A stretch of DNA of 64,000 bases, from NCBI RefSeq assembly GCF_003710105.1, contig NZ_CP033325.1, positions 1,984,001-2,048,000 on the forward strand. Direction: 5' to 3'. The notes beneath the pieces are model-generated. The model searched no databases. It saw only the letters and a program-made list of their open reading frames with translations, and was not told where the DNA came from. This stretch comes from Georgenia faecalis (GTDB lineage Bacteria; Actinomycetota; Actinomycetes; Actinomycetales; Actinomycetaceae). Every line of letters starts with the position of its first letter. The first letter of the stretch is position 1. Shown here in pieces: positions 25,662 to 33,256 of the stretch. Position numbers and translations under genes: made by a program.

Positions 25662-26500
25662 GCGCGGCGGGCACGCACGCCTCCGGCGCTCACGCAGCTG
25701 GCACGAGCGGCACCGGCGCGTCCCGGGACGTGCCGATGGTCGAGGCCCGTGGCATCCACAAGTTCTTCGGAGACCTCCACGTCCTGCGAGGCGTCGACCT
25801 CGTCGTCCCGCGCGGGTCGGTGTCCGTCGTCGTCGGACCGTCGGGGTCCGGCAAGTCGACGCTCCTGCGCTGCATCAACCAGCTCGAGGAGATCAGCGCG
25901 GGCCGCATCTACGTCGACGGCGAGCTCATGGGATACCGGGAGCGGGAGAGGAACGGCACGGTCGAGCTCCAGGAGCTCCACCCCTCCGTCGTCGCCCGGC
26001 AGCGCTCGAGCATCGGCATGGTCTTCCAGCGCTTCAACCTCTTCCCGCACATGACCGCGCTCGCCAACGTCATGGAGGCCCCGGTCCACGTGCGCGGGCT
26101 GAGCAAGGCGGCGGCCCGGGAGTCGGCGCGGGCCCTGCTCGACCGGGTCGGGCTGGCCGACCGCGCGGACCACTACCCCGCGCAGCTCTCCGGCGGTCAG
26201 CAGCAGCGGGTGGCCATCGCGCGGGCGCTGGCCATGGAGCCCGAGCTCATGCTCTTCGACGAGCCCACCTCGGCGCTCGACCCCGAGCTCGTCGGCGAGG
26301 TCCTCGGCGTCATGCAGGACCTGGCCGCCTCGGGCATGACCATGGTCGTCGTCACCCACGAGATCGGCTTCGCGCGGGAGGTGGGCGACCACCTCGTCTT
26401 CATGGACGAGGGCGTCATCGTCGAGTCCGGCCCGCCGCGCGAGGTCCTCGAGAACCCGCGCGAGCCGCGGACCGTGGAGTTCCTCTCCAAGGTCCTCTGA
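25658..26500 (+). CDS. Amino-acid ABC transporter ATP-binding protein
   Basis: A 280-residue ABC ATPase: Walker [10 protein letters not shown] (about residues 64-72), Q-loop [14 protein letters not shown], signature [16 protein letters not shown], Walker [15 protein letters not shown], and H-loop VVVTHE. An insertion between strand 3 and the Q-loop ([17 protein letters not shown]) marks a known subgroup of GlnQ/HisP-type proteins. A Ser/Ala/Gly-rich N-terminal extension of 25 residues precedes the conserved core. The GTG start at 25658 overlaps the permease stop by 4 nt. With the ArgR-type box upstream, arginine or another basic amino acid is a reasonable, unproven substrate. Confidence 0.94.
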   Translation: MSAAGTHASGAHAAGTSGTGASRDVPMVEARGIHKFFGDLHVLRGVDLVVPRGSVSVVVGPSGSGKSTLLRCINQLEEISAGRIYVDGELMGYRERERNGTVELQELHPSVVARQRSSIGMVFQRFNLFPHMTALANVMEAPVHVRGLSKAAARESARALLDRVGLADRADHYPAQLSGGQQQRVAIARALAMEPELMLFDEPTSALDPELVGEVLGVMQDLAASGMTMVVVTHEIGFAREVGDHLVFMDEGVIVESGPPREVLENPREPRTVEFLSKVL

Positions 26501-26521
26501 GGCGCACCGCCGGGGCGCGGG

Positions 26522-29500
26522 TCAGTCGAAGAACACCCGTTCGACGACGGCCCGCGCCCGGCGCGCGGTACGCAGGTAGTCCTCCTCGAGCTCCGGGCCC
26601 TCCCCCGGCCCGTAGCCCAGGACGCGCGCGACACCGCCGAGCTCGTGCCGGTCGCCCGGCAGGACATCGATCTTGCCGCCCGTCGTCCGCCCGGTGAACA
26701 GCACGGTCGCGTTGCGGATCCGGGAGGCGAGCGTCCACGCCGCGCACAGCCGCTCGGCGTCCTCCCCGGCCAGCACCCCCGCCTCGCGCGCCGCGACGAG
26801 CGCGCCCAGCGTCGTCGTCGTGCGCAGCTCGGGCACCTCGAAGGCGTGCTGGAGCTGGAGGAGCTGGGCGGTCCACTCGACGTCGGTGAGCCCACCCCGG
26901 CCGAGCTTGAGGTGCCGCGTGGGCGGTACCCCGCGCGGCATCCGCTCGGACTCCACCCGGGCCTTGATCCGGCGCAGCTCGCGCAGCGCCGCGGCGTCGA
27001 GGCCGCCGTCGGGGTAGCGGACCGGCGCGATGAGCGCGACGAACCGCTCACCGAGCTCGGCGTCGCCCGCCACCGGCCGGGCCCGTAGCAGGGCCTGGCG
27101 CTCCCACGGCTCGGCCCACCGCTGGTAGTACTCGGCGTAGGAGGCGAACGACCGGGTGATGGGGCCGTTGCGTCCCTCGGGCCGCAGGGCGGCGTCGACG
27201 GGGAACGCCGGCTCGGGGCCGGGGTCCCCGAGGAGCGAGCGGACGTTCCCGGCGACGGTGAGCGCGACCTGCTGGGCGAGCGCCTCGTCCGCGCCCGGCA
27301 GCGGGTCGTGGACGAAGAGCACGTCGGCGTCGGAGGCGTAGCTCATCTCGGCACCTCCGAGGCGCCCCATGGCGACGACGAGGAACCGGGACAGCGGCTC
27401 GGCCAGCTCGTGGCTGCGCAGCGCCTCGGCGACGCCCACGCGGAGCGCCGCCTCGAGGGCGACGTCCGCGGCCGGCGTGAGGATCGCCGCGTCGCGTCCC
27501 CCGTGGATGCCGTCGAGGACGTCGCCGATGCCCGCCCGGACGAGCTCGCGCCGACGCTGGTAGCGGATGGCGGTCGCCGCGGGGCCAGGGGTGTCGCGGC
27601 GGGCGAGGACGGCGAGCATCTGGGACCGTAGCGCCGCCGGCTCGCGGGCGCACAGCTCGTCGTCGTCGGCGAGCCACGCGACGGCCTCGGGCAGGTGGGT
27701 GAGCGCCTCGGCGAGGTATCGGCTGCTCGAGAGCACCTCGGCCAGGCGCGGGGCGGCCGCGGTGGAGTCGCGCAGCAGCCCGAGGTACCAGTGGGTGCGG
27801 CCCATCTGCTCCGAGAGCTTGCGGAAGGCGAGCAGGCCGCCGTCGGGGTCGGGGCCCTCGGCGAACCAGCCGAGCATGACGGGCAGCAGCTGGCGCTGGA
27901 TCGACGCGCTGCGCGAGACCCCTGCCGACAGCGCGGCGATGTGGCGCACCGCGCCGTCGGGGTCGCGGTAGCCGATCGCCGCCAGGCGGGCCCGGGCCGC
28001 CTCGGGTGCCAGCGAGAGGTCCTCGGGCGCCAGCCGGGCGGCCGCCGGCAGCAGGGGCCGGTAGAAGATCTCCTCGTGGAGGCGCCGGACGTGGCGGCGG
28101 GTGGCGAGCCAGCGCTTCTCGAGGGAGTCGGCGCCGGAGATGCCGTCGTGCCCGATGGCGCGTCCGAGCCGGCGCAGGTCCGCCTCGTCGGTCGGCACCA
28201 CGTGGGTGCGGCGGAGCCGGAAGAGCTGGATGCGGTGCTCGAGGACGCGCAGGAACCGGTAGCACACGTCCATCCGCGCGGCGGGGTCGCGCCCGACGTA
28301 GCCGGCCTCGGCGAGCGAGGCGAGCGCCGTGAGCGTCGTGCCCGAGCGGATCCGCTCGTCGGTGCGGCCGTGGACGAGCTGGAGGAGCTGGACGGTGAAC
28401 TCCACGTCCCGCAGGCCGCCACGCCCGAGCTTGAGCTCCCGCTCCGCGTCGGCGGGTCGGATGTTGTCCTCCACGCGACGGCGCATCGCCTGGGAGTCCT
28501 CGACGAAGTTCTCCCGCTCGGCGGCGGACCACACGAGCGGGGCCAGGGCGGCGACGTACTCAGCGCCGAGGGCGGCGTCGCCGGCCACCGGCCGGGCCTT
28601 GAGCAGCGCCTGGAACTCCCACGTCCGCGCCCAGCGCTCGTAGTAGGCGCGGTGCGAGGCCAGGGTGCGCACCAGGGGGCCGTCCTTGCCCTCGGGCCGC
28701 AGGTTGGCGTCCACCGGCCACAGCGCGGGCTCGCCCCCCGCTCCCGAGCACGCGCGCGCCAGCGCGGCGGCGAGCCGGGTCCCGACGGTGACGGCCGCCC
28801 CCTCGGTGACGTCCTCGCGCGCCGGCGCGACGACGTACACGACGTCGACGTCGGAGACGTAGTTGAGCTCCCGGCCCCCGGTCTTGCCCATCCCCAGGAC
28901 GGCGAGGCGGACGCCGCGGGCCCCGTCCGGCAGGTCGGCGCGGGCGACGGCGAGGGCGGCGTCCAGGGCCGCCCCGGCGAGGTCGGCCAGCGCCGCGGCC
29001 ACCTTGGGCAGCGCGGCGAACGGGTCGGGGCTGGTGAGGTCCGCGGCGGCGACCTCGAGGAGGCGCCGGCGGTAGTGCCGGCGCAGGGCGGCGACCCCGG
29101 CGCTGCCGGTGACGGTGGCGACCGGCGGGTCCGCGGTGGGGTCCGCGCCGACGGCGGCGAGGGCCTTGGCCCGCTCGTCCTCGGGGAGGAGGTCGAGGAC
29201 GTCCACCTCGTCCCGCTCGGCGAGGAGGGCGACGTCCTCCGGGCGGGCGACGAGCATGTCCCCGAGGGCGCTCGAGGCGCCGAGGACGGCGACGAGGCGG
29301 CGCCGGTGGAGCGTGTCGGCGGCGAGCACCGTGGCGACGTCGCCGTGCCGGTCACCGCACGCCTCGAGGAGCCGGACCGTGGCCAGCAGGGCCAGGTCCG
29401 GGTCCGCAGCGCTCGCGAGCGCCTCCGGCAAGGGCGCCCCGGCCTCCTCGGCGCGCGCGAGCACCGGGCCGAGGACCGGCTCCGTGAGGAGCGACTCGGC

Positions 29501-29560
29501 CCGCCCCGGGTCGGTGAACCCGAGCCGCAGCAGGGTGGACCGGGTCGTCGCCGCGCGCAC
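26522..29560 (-). CDS. glnE: Bifunctional glutamine synthetase adenylyltransferase/adenylyl-removing enzyme
   Basis: A 1012-residue GlnE with two nucleotidyltransferase domains. The N-terminal adenylyl-removase half has LGMGKTGGRELNYVSDVDVVYV (active-site Asp237 and Asp239). The C-terminal adenylyltransferase half has AMGRLGGAEMSYASDADVLFVHDP (Asp744, Asp746). Each half has a GRGGLRDVEFTVQLLQL or GRGGLTDVEWTAQLLQL helix motif. It reversibly adenylylates glutamine synthetase according to nitrogen status; its target here is probably Tyr402 of GlnA1. GTG 29560 shares one base with the TAG stop of glnA2, so the two are tightly coupled. The stop is 21 bp from the convergent ABC operon. Confidence 0.96.
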   Translation of the reverse strand: MRAATTRSTLLRLGFTDPGRAESLLTEPVLGPVLARAEEAGAPLPEALASAADPDLALLATVRLLEACGDRHGDVATVLAADTLHRRRLVAVLGASSALGDMLVARPEDVALLAERDEVDVLDLLPEDERAKALAAVGADPTADPPVATVTGSAGVAALRRHYRRRLLEVAAADLTSPDPFAALPKVAAALADLAGAALDAALAVARADLPDGARGVRLAVLGMGKTGGRELNYVSDVDVVYVVAPAREDVTEGAAVTVGTRLAAALARACSGAGGEPALWPVDANLRPEGKDGPLVRTLASHRAYYERWARTWEFQALLKARPVAGDAALGAEYVAALAPLVWSAAERENFVEDSQAMRRRVEDNIRPADAERELKLGRGGLRDVEFTVQLLQLVHGRTDERIRSGTTLTALASLAEAGYVGRDPAARMDVCYRFLRVLEHRIQLFRLRRTHVVPTDEADLRRLGRAIGHDGISGADSLEKRWLATRRHVRRLHEEIFYRPLLPAAARLAPEDLSLAPEAARARLAAIGYRDPDGAVRHIAALSAGVSRSASIQRQLLPVMLGWFAEGPDPDGGLLAFRKLSEQMGRTHWYLGLLRDSTAAAPRLAEVLSSSRYLAEALTHLPEAVAWLADDDELCAREPAALRSQMLAVLARRDTPGPAATAIRYQRRRELVRAGIGDVLDGIHGGRDAAILTPAADVALEAALRVGVAEALRSHELAEPLSRFLVVAMGRLGGAEMSYASDADVLFVHDPLPGADEALAQQVALTVAGNVRSLLGDPGPEPAFPVDAALRPEGRNGPITRSFASYAEYYQRWAEPWERQALLRARPVAGDAELGERFVALIAPVRYPDGGLDAAALRELRRIKARVESERMPRGVPPTRHLKLGRGGLTDVEWTAQLLQLQHAFEVPELRTTTTLGALVAAREAGVLAGEDAERLCAAWTLASRIRNATVLFTGRTTGGKIDVLPGDRHELGGVARVLGYGPGEGPELEEDYLRTARRARAVVERVFFD

Positions 29561-30897
29561 TAGATACCCGGGAGCAACCGGGCGCGCTCGAACGGCGTCA
29601 CCTGCGAGCGGTACTCCGTCCACTCCTGGTGCTTGTTGCGGACGAAGAACTCGAAGACGTCCTCGCCGAGGGTCTCGGCGACGAGCTCGGAGGACTCCAT
29701 GATCTCCAGGGCGTGCTGGAGGCTGCCGGGCAGCGCGGGGATACCCAGCGCGCGGCGCTCGGAGTCGGACAGGCCCCAGACGTTGTCCTCGGCCTCCTCC
29801 GGGAGCTCGTAGCCCTCCTCGATGCCCTTGAGTCCGGCGGCGAGGAGGACGGCATAGGCGAGGTAGGGGTTGGCCGCCGAGTCCAGCGCGCGGTACTCGA
29901 CCCGGACGGACTGGCCCTTGTCGGGCTTGTGCATGGGCACCCGCACGAGCGCCGAACGGTTGTTGTGGCCCCAGGAGACGTAGCTCGGCGCCTCGCCGCC
30001 GCCCCACAGCCGCTTGTAGGAGTTGACGTGCTGGTTGGTCACGGCCGTGATCTCGGCAGCGTGCCGCAGCAGGCCCGCGATGAAGCTCCGCCCCGTCGAG
30101 GACAGCTGGTACTGCCCGGCCGGGTCGTAGAAGGCGTTGGAGTCCCCCTCGAAGAGCGAGAGGTGGGTGTGCATGCCCGACCCGGGCCAGTCGATGGACG
30201 GCTTGGGCATGAACGTCGCGTGGTAGCCCTGCTGGAGGGCGACCTCCTTGACCACCGTGCGGAACGTCATGATGTTGTCCGCCGTGGACAGGGAGTCGGC
30301 GTAACGCAGGTCGATCTCGTTCTGCCCCGGGCCGGCCTCGTGGTGGGAGTACTCCACGGAGATCCCCATGGACTCGAGCACGCCGATGGCGGCCCGGCGG
30401 AAGTCGTGGGTCGTGCCGCGGGCCACGTGGTCGAAGTAGCCCGCGCGGTCGACCGGGACCAGCGGCGCCAGCGGGTCGAGCTGGGGCTCGAGGAGGTAGA
30501 ACTCGATCTCGGGGTGGGTGTAGAACGTGAAGCCCGCGTCGGCGGCCCTGGCCAGCGACCGCTTGAGGACGTTGCGCGGGTCGGAGCGGGCGGGCTCGCC
30601 GTCGGGCGTGAGGATGTCGCAGAACATCCGCGCGACGCCGTGCTGGTCGCCGCGCCACGGCAGCACCTGGAACGTCGACGGGTCCGGCTTGGCCAGCATG
30701 TCGGCCTCGTAGACGCGCGCGAGCCCCTCGATGGAGCTGCCGTCGAAGCCGATGCCCTCGGCGAACGCCCCCTCGAGCTCGGCGGGGGCGATGGCCACGG
30801 ACTTGAGGACGCCGAGCACGTCGGTGAACCACAGGCGGATGAAGCGGATGTCGCGCTCCTCGATGGCCCGAAGCACGTACTCCTGCTGCCTGTCCAT
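29560..30897 (-). CDS. Glutamine synthetase GlnA2 (GSI-alpha-like)
   Basis: A 445-residue type I glutamine synthetase: IGFDGSSIEGLARVYEADM, HPEIEFYLLE, AGPGQNEIDLRYAD, KPSIDWPGSGMHTHLSL and NRSALVRVP. Where GlnA1 has the modifiable DKDLYELP, this protein has EDNVWGLSD, so there is no tyrosine to adenylylate. It is also about 30 residues shorter, as in GSI-alpha types. In mycobacteria GlnA2 homologues are non-essential and poorly active as synthetases, and some related actinobacterial enzymes act on polyamines. ATG 30897 has GAAGGG about 11 nt upstream; longer starts add an Arg-rich non-conserved extension. It forms an operon with glnE. Confidence 0.93.
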   Translation of the reverse strand: MDRQQEYVLRAIEERDIRFIRLWFTDVLGVLKSVAIAPAELEGAFAEGIGFDGSSIEGLARVYEADMLAKPDPSTFQVLPWRGDQHGVARMFCDILTPDGEPARSDPRNVLKRSLARAADAGFTFYTHPEIEFYLLEPQLDPLAPLVPVDRAGYFDHVARGTTHDFRRAAIGVLESMGISVEYSHHEAGPGQNEIDLRYADSLSTADNIMTFRTVVKEVALQQGYHATFMPKPSIDWPGSGMHTHLSLFEGDSNAFYDPAGQYQLSSTGRSFIAGLLRHAAEITAVTNQHVNSYKRLWGGGEAPSYVSWGHNNRSALVRVPMHKPDKGQSVRVEYRALDSAANPYLAYAVLLAAGLKGIEEGYELPEEAEDNVWGLSDSERRALGIPALPGSLQHALEIMESSELVAETLGEDVFEFFVRNKHQEWTEYRSQVTPFERARLLPGI

Positions 30898-30941
30898 CGC
30901 GTGGCCCTTCACTCGTCGGCGTCTCGGCCCCGCGCGGGCCA

Positions 30942-30965
30942 CCGGTGCCCATCATGGTGCACCGG
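30942..30965. other. Imperfect palindrome upstream of glnA2
   Basis: CCGGTGCC-CATCATGG-TGCACCGG: outer arms CCGGTGC/GCACCGG and inner arms CCAT/ATGG with a single bulged base. It lies 45 bp upstream of the glnA2 start and could be an operator or a leader hairpin. Confidence 0.4.
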
Positions 30966-30990
30966 GCGTCGCCGCCGCAGCACCGCCCGT

Positions 30991-31020
30991 GCCGTGCCGT
31001 GCCGTGCCGTGCCGTGCCGT
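30991..31020. repeat. Pentanucleotide microsatellite (GCCGT)6
   Basis: Six perfect GCCGT units, flanked by the near-matches CCCGT and GCCGC. They are located in the 228-bp divergent region between glnA2 and the Old Yellow Enzyme-type gene, about 95-105 bp from each start. Copy number could change by slippage. Confidence 0.95.
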
Positions 31021-31125
31021 GCCGCCGGCGAGGATCACCTCGCGCGCGCGGCTCGACGCGACGAAGGGCCCACCGCGTGCCGTACTGGCTGGCGTAGACA
31101 GGAAGGCACCGAAGGGAGAACCACC

Positions 31126-33045
31126 ATGACCGCCTACGACCACCTGCTCAGCCCCGGCACGATCGGGCCCCTCACCACCCGCAACCGCATCGTCCTGCCG
31201 CCCATGCACCTCGAGTACGGCACCACGATCAACGACCGCGAGCTCGCCTACTACGCCGCGCGGTCAGCGGGGGGCGCCGGTCTCCTCATCACCGGGACGA
31301 TGACCACCACGGAGGCCTTCGAGGTCAACGAGGGGTGGCCGAAGGTGCTCGACGACTCCTCGATCCCGGGGCTGCGCCGCCTCGCCGACGCGGTGCACGC
31401 CAGCGGCGGCCTCATCGCCGGCCAGCTCACGCCGGGGTCCGGACGCGTCGGCGGGCCGGAGCCGGGGCGGTCGGTGCCCGTGTCGGCGTCGCCCACCCCG
31501 TGGTTGGCCAACCCCTCGCAGACCTGCCGTGCGCTGAGCACCGAGGAGGTAGAGCTCCTCGTCACGCGGTTCGGCGAGGCCGCCGCACGGCTCGCCGCCG
31601 CGGGCTTCGACGCCGTCGACATCCACTCCCACACCGGGTACCTGCTCGACCAGTTCATGAGCGCGCAGTGGAACCAGCGAACCGACCGCTACGGCGGCAG
31701 CCTCGAGAACCGGCTGCGCCTCGCCGTCGACCTCATCGAGGCGGCACGACGCGCCGCGCCCGGCCTGGCGATCACGTTCCGCCTCACCGTCGACCACCAC
31801 ATGCCCGGTGGGCGCCGGCTGGCGGACGCGCTCGAGATGGCGCCGCTCATCGCGGCGGCCGGGGTGGACCTCCTCATGGTCGACGACGGCGCTTTCGAGA
31901 CCGTCGACTGGATCTTCCCGCCCTACTACATGGGGGACGCGCCCCTGCTCGCCGGGGCCGCGGCGGTGCGCAGGGTCGTCGACGTCCCCGTCATGGCGAC
32001 CGGGAACATCACCCCGGAGATCGGCGAACGCGCCGTCGCCTCCGGGGAGGTCGACTTCATCGGCATGGGGCGCGCGCTCATCGCCGACCCGGAGCTGCCG
32101 CTCAAGCTCGCGGCCGGCCAGCCCGAGGACATCCGCCCCTGCATCCGGTGCAACCAGCTGTGCGTCGGGAACGTGCTGGCGAAGATCCCCGTGGGCTGCG
32201 CCGTCAACCCGGTGGCGGGCTTCGAGGAGGAGCGCCGGCTCGTCCCCGCGACGACGGCGAAGCGGATCGCCGTCGTCGGGGCCGGGCCGGCGGGGCTCGA
32301 GGCGGCGCGGGTCGCGGCCCTGCGCGGTCATACGGTCGACGTCTACGACCGCGGCGAGCACACCGGCGGCGTGCTGTGGCCCGCCGCGACACCCGACTTC
32401 AAGCGCGAGCTGCGGCGCATGGTGACGTGGTGGGAGGGGCAGCTCGCCGACCTGCCCGTCACGCTGCACCTGGGCCACGACATCACCGCCGACTCCCCCG
32501 AGCTCGCGACCGCCGACGAGGTGGTCGTGGCGACCGGTTCCGTCCAGGTGATGCCCCGGTCGATCGAGGGGATCGACCGGGAGAACGTCGTCGACGTGCT
32601 CCAGTTCCACGAGGGGGCACCCGTCGGGCACCGCGTGGTGGTCGCCGGTGGTGGCCTCTCCGGCGCGGACGCCGCGCTCGAGCTCGCCCGTGAGGGGCAC
32701 GCGGTCACCGTCGTCGAGATGGCGGACGACATCGCCCGCGACATGCTCGTCGTCAACAGGATCACGCTCCTGCGCCAGCTCGCCGAGGAGGGCGTCACGC
32801 TGCTCACCGAGCACGCCGTCGAGGCCGTCACCGACGAGGGCGTGCTGGCGCGTGGGCCCGAGGGGCCGGTGACCGTGCCCACCGACACGGTCATCATCGC
32901 CCTGGGCAGTCGCCCACGGACGACGCTCGCCGAGGAGCTCCACGCCCGCGGCGCGACGAACGTCCACCCGGTCGGGGACTGCGTGGAGCCGGCGAAGGTC
33001 GGGGAGGCGATCAACGAGGCCTACGTGCTCGCGGCGTCCCTGTAA
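31126..33045 (+). CDS. NADH:flavin oxidoreductase / 2,4-dienoyl-CoA reductase-like flavoprotein
   Basis: A 639-residue two-domain enzyme. Residues 1-330 form an Old Yellow Enzyme TIM barrel with FMN (NRIVLPPMHLEYG, AAGFDAVDIHSHTGYLLDQFMS, NQRTDRYGGSLENRLRL). A 4Fe-4S cluster is bound by Cys339, Cys342, Cys346 and Cys358 (CIRCNQLC...GC). The C-terminal half has an FAD fold (VVGAGPAGLEAARVAALRG) and an NAD fold (VVAGGGLSGADAALELAREG). Relatives include dienoyl-CoA reductase FadH, trimethylamine dehydrogenase and bile-acid or enoate reductases. The H-S-H-x-G-Y active site suggests reduction of an activated C=C bond, but the substrate is unknown. GAAGGGAG is a strong RBS. It stands alone, with repeats on both sides. 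Confidence 0.93.
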   Translation: MTAYDHLLSPGTIGPLTTRNRIVLPPMHLEYGTTINDRELAYYAARSAGGAGLLITGTMTTTEAFEVNEGWPKVLDDSSIPGLRRLADAVHASGGLIAGQLTPGSGRVGGPEPGRSVPVSASPTPWLANPSQTCRALSTEEVELLVTRFGEAAARLAAAGFDAVDIHSHTGYLLDQFMSAQWNQRTDRYGGSLENRLRLAVDLIEAARRAAPGLAITFRLTVDHHMPGGRRLADALEMAPLIAAAGVDLLMVDDGAFETVDWIFPPYYMGDAPLLAGAAAVRRVVDVPVMATGNITPEIGERAVASGEVDFIGMGRALIADPELPLKLAAGQPEDIRPCIRCNQLCVGNVLAKIPVGCAVNPVAGFEEERRLVPATTAKRIAVVGAGPAGLEAARVAALRGHTVDVYDRGEHTGGVLWPAATPDFKRELRRMVTWWEGQLADLPVTLHLGHDITADSPELATADEVVVATGSVQVMPRSIEGIDRENVVDVLQFHEGAPVGHRVVVAGGGLSGADAALELAREGHAVTVVEMADDIARDMLVVNRITLLRQLAEEGVTLLTEHAVEAVTDEGVLARGPEGPVTVPTDTVIIALGSRPRTTLAEELHARGATNVHPVGDCVEPAKVGEAINEAYVLAASL

Positions 33046-33094
33046 CAGTCCCCGGTCCCCCTCCCTCGTGATGCCGGGGCGCTCCCCCTCCTTC

Positions 33095-33112
33095 GTGATC
33101 ATGCAGAAACGC
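33095..33112 (-). repeat. Dispersed motif D, copy 3 (inverted)
   Basis: GTGATCATGCAGAAACGC, the exact reverse complement of the 18-bp core of copies 1 and 2, 11 bp to the left of palindromic element C. A shortened relative, TCGTGATGCCGGGGCG, lies 25-30 bp to the left (33066-33081). Confidence 0.85.
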
Positions 33113-33123
33113 CGGGGCGGGGT

Positions 33124-33172
33124 CTTATGGGTGAGATCGCGGTGGCTATGGCGCTGCGATCTCACCCATAAG
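33124..33172. repeat. Palindromic intergenic element, copy C (perfect stem)
   Basis: Arms CTTATGGGTGAGATCGC (33124-33140) and GCGATCTCACCCATAAG (33156-33172) are perfectly complementary over 17 bp around the 15-nt loop GGTGGCTATGGCGCT, whose reverse complement is the AGCGCCATAGCCACC core of the family. It is the best-preserved copy, in the convergent gap between the oxidoreductase and the coiled-coil gene. Confidence 0.92.
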
Positions 33173-33256
33173 CCGCGGACGGGTGCGGCTGGGGGGCACG
33201 GGGTCGGGCCGCCCGGGGTCGGGCCCCGCGCGGCGCAGCGCCACACCGACGACGGC

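Noticed and set aside
22124-26500. A biosynthetic gene cluster around the P450
   Set aside because: The neighbours are glutamine synthetase and an amino-acid transporter. There is no ferredoxin, synthase, tailoring enzyme or cluster regulator.
26522-30955. A 1477-codon frame spanning glnE and glnA2
   Set aside because: glnA2 lies in another frame with perfect family motifs. The GlnE reading starts properly at GTG 29560; the upstream extension is out-of-frame glnA2 sequence.
21966-33172. Palindromic elements and motif D as a CRISPR array
   Set aside because: Copies are dispersed over 23 kb, not regularly spaced, with no spacers and no cas genes.
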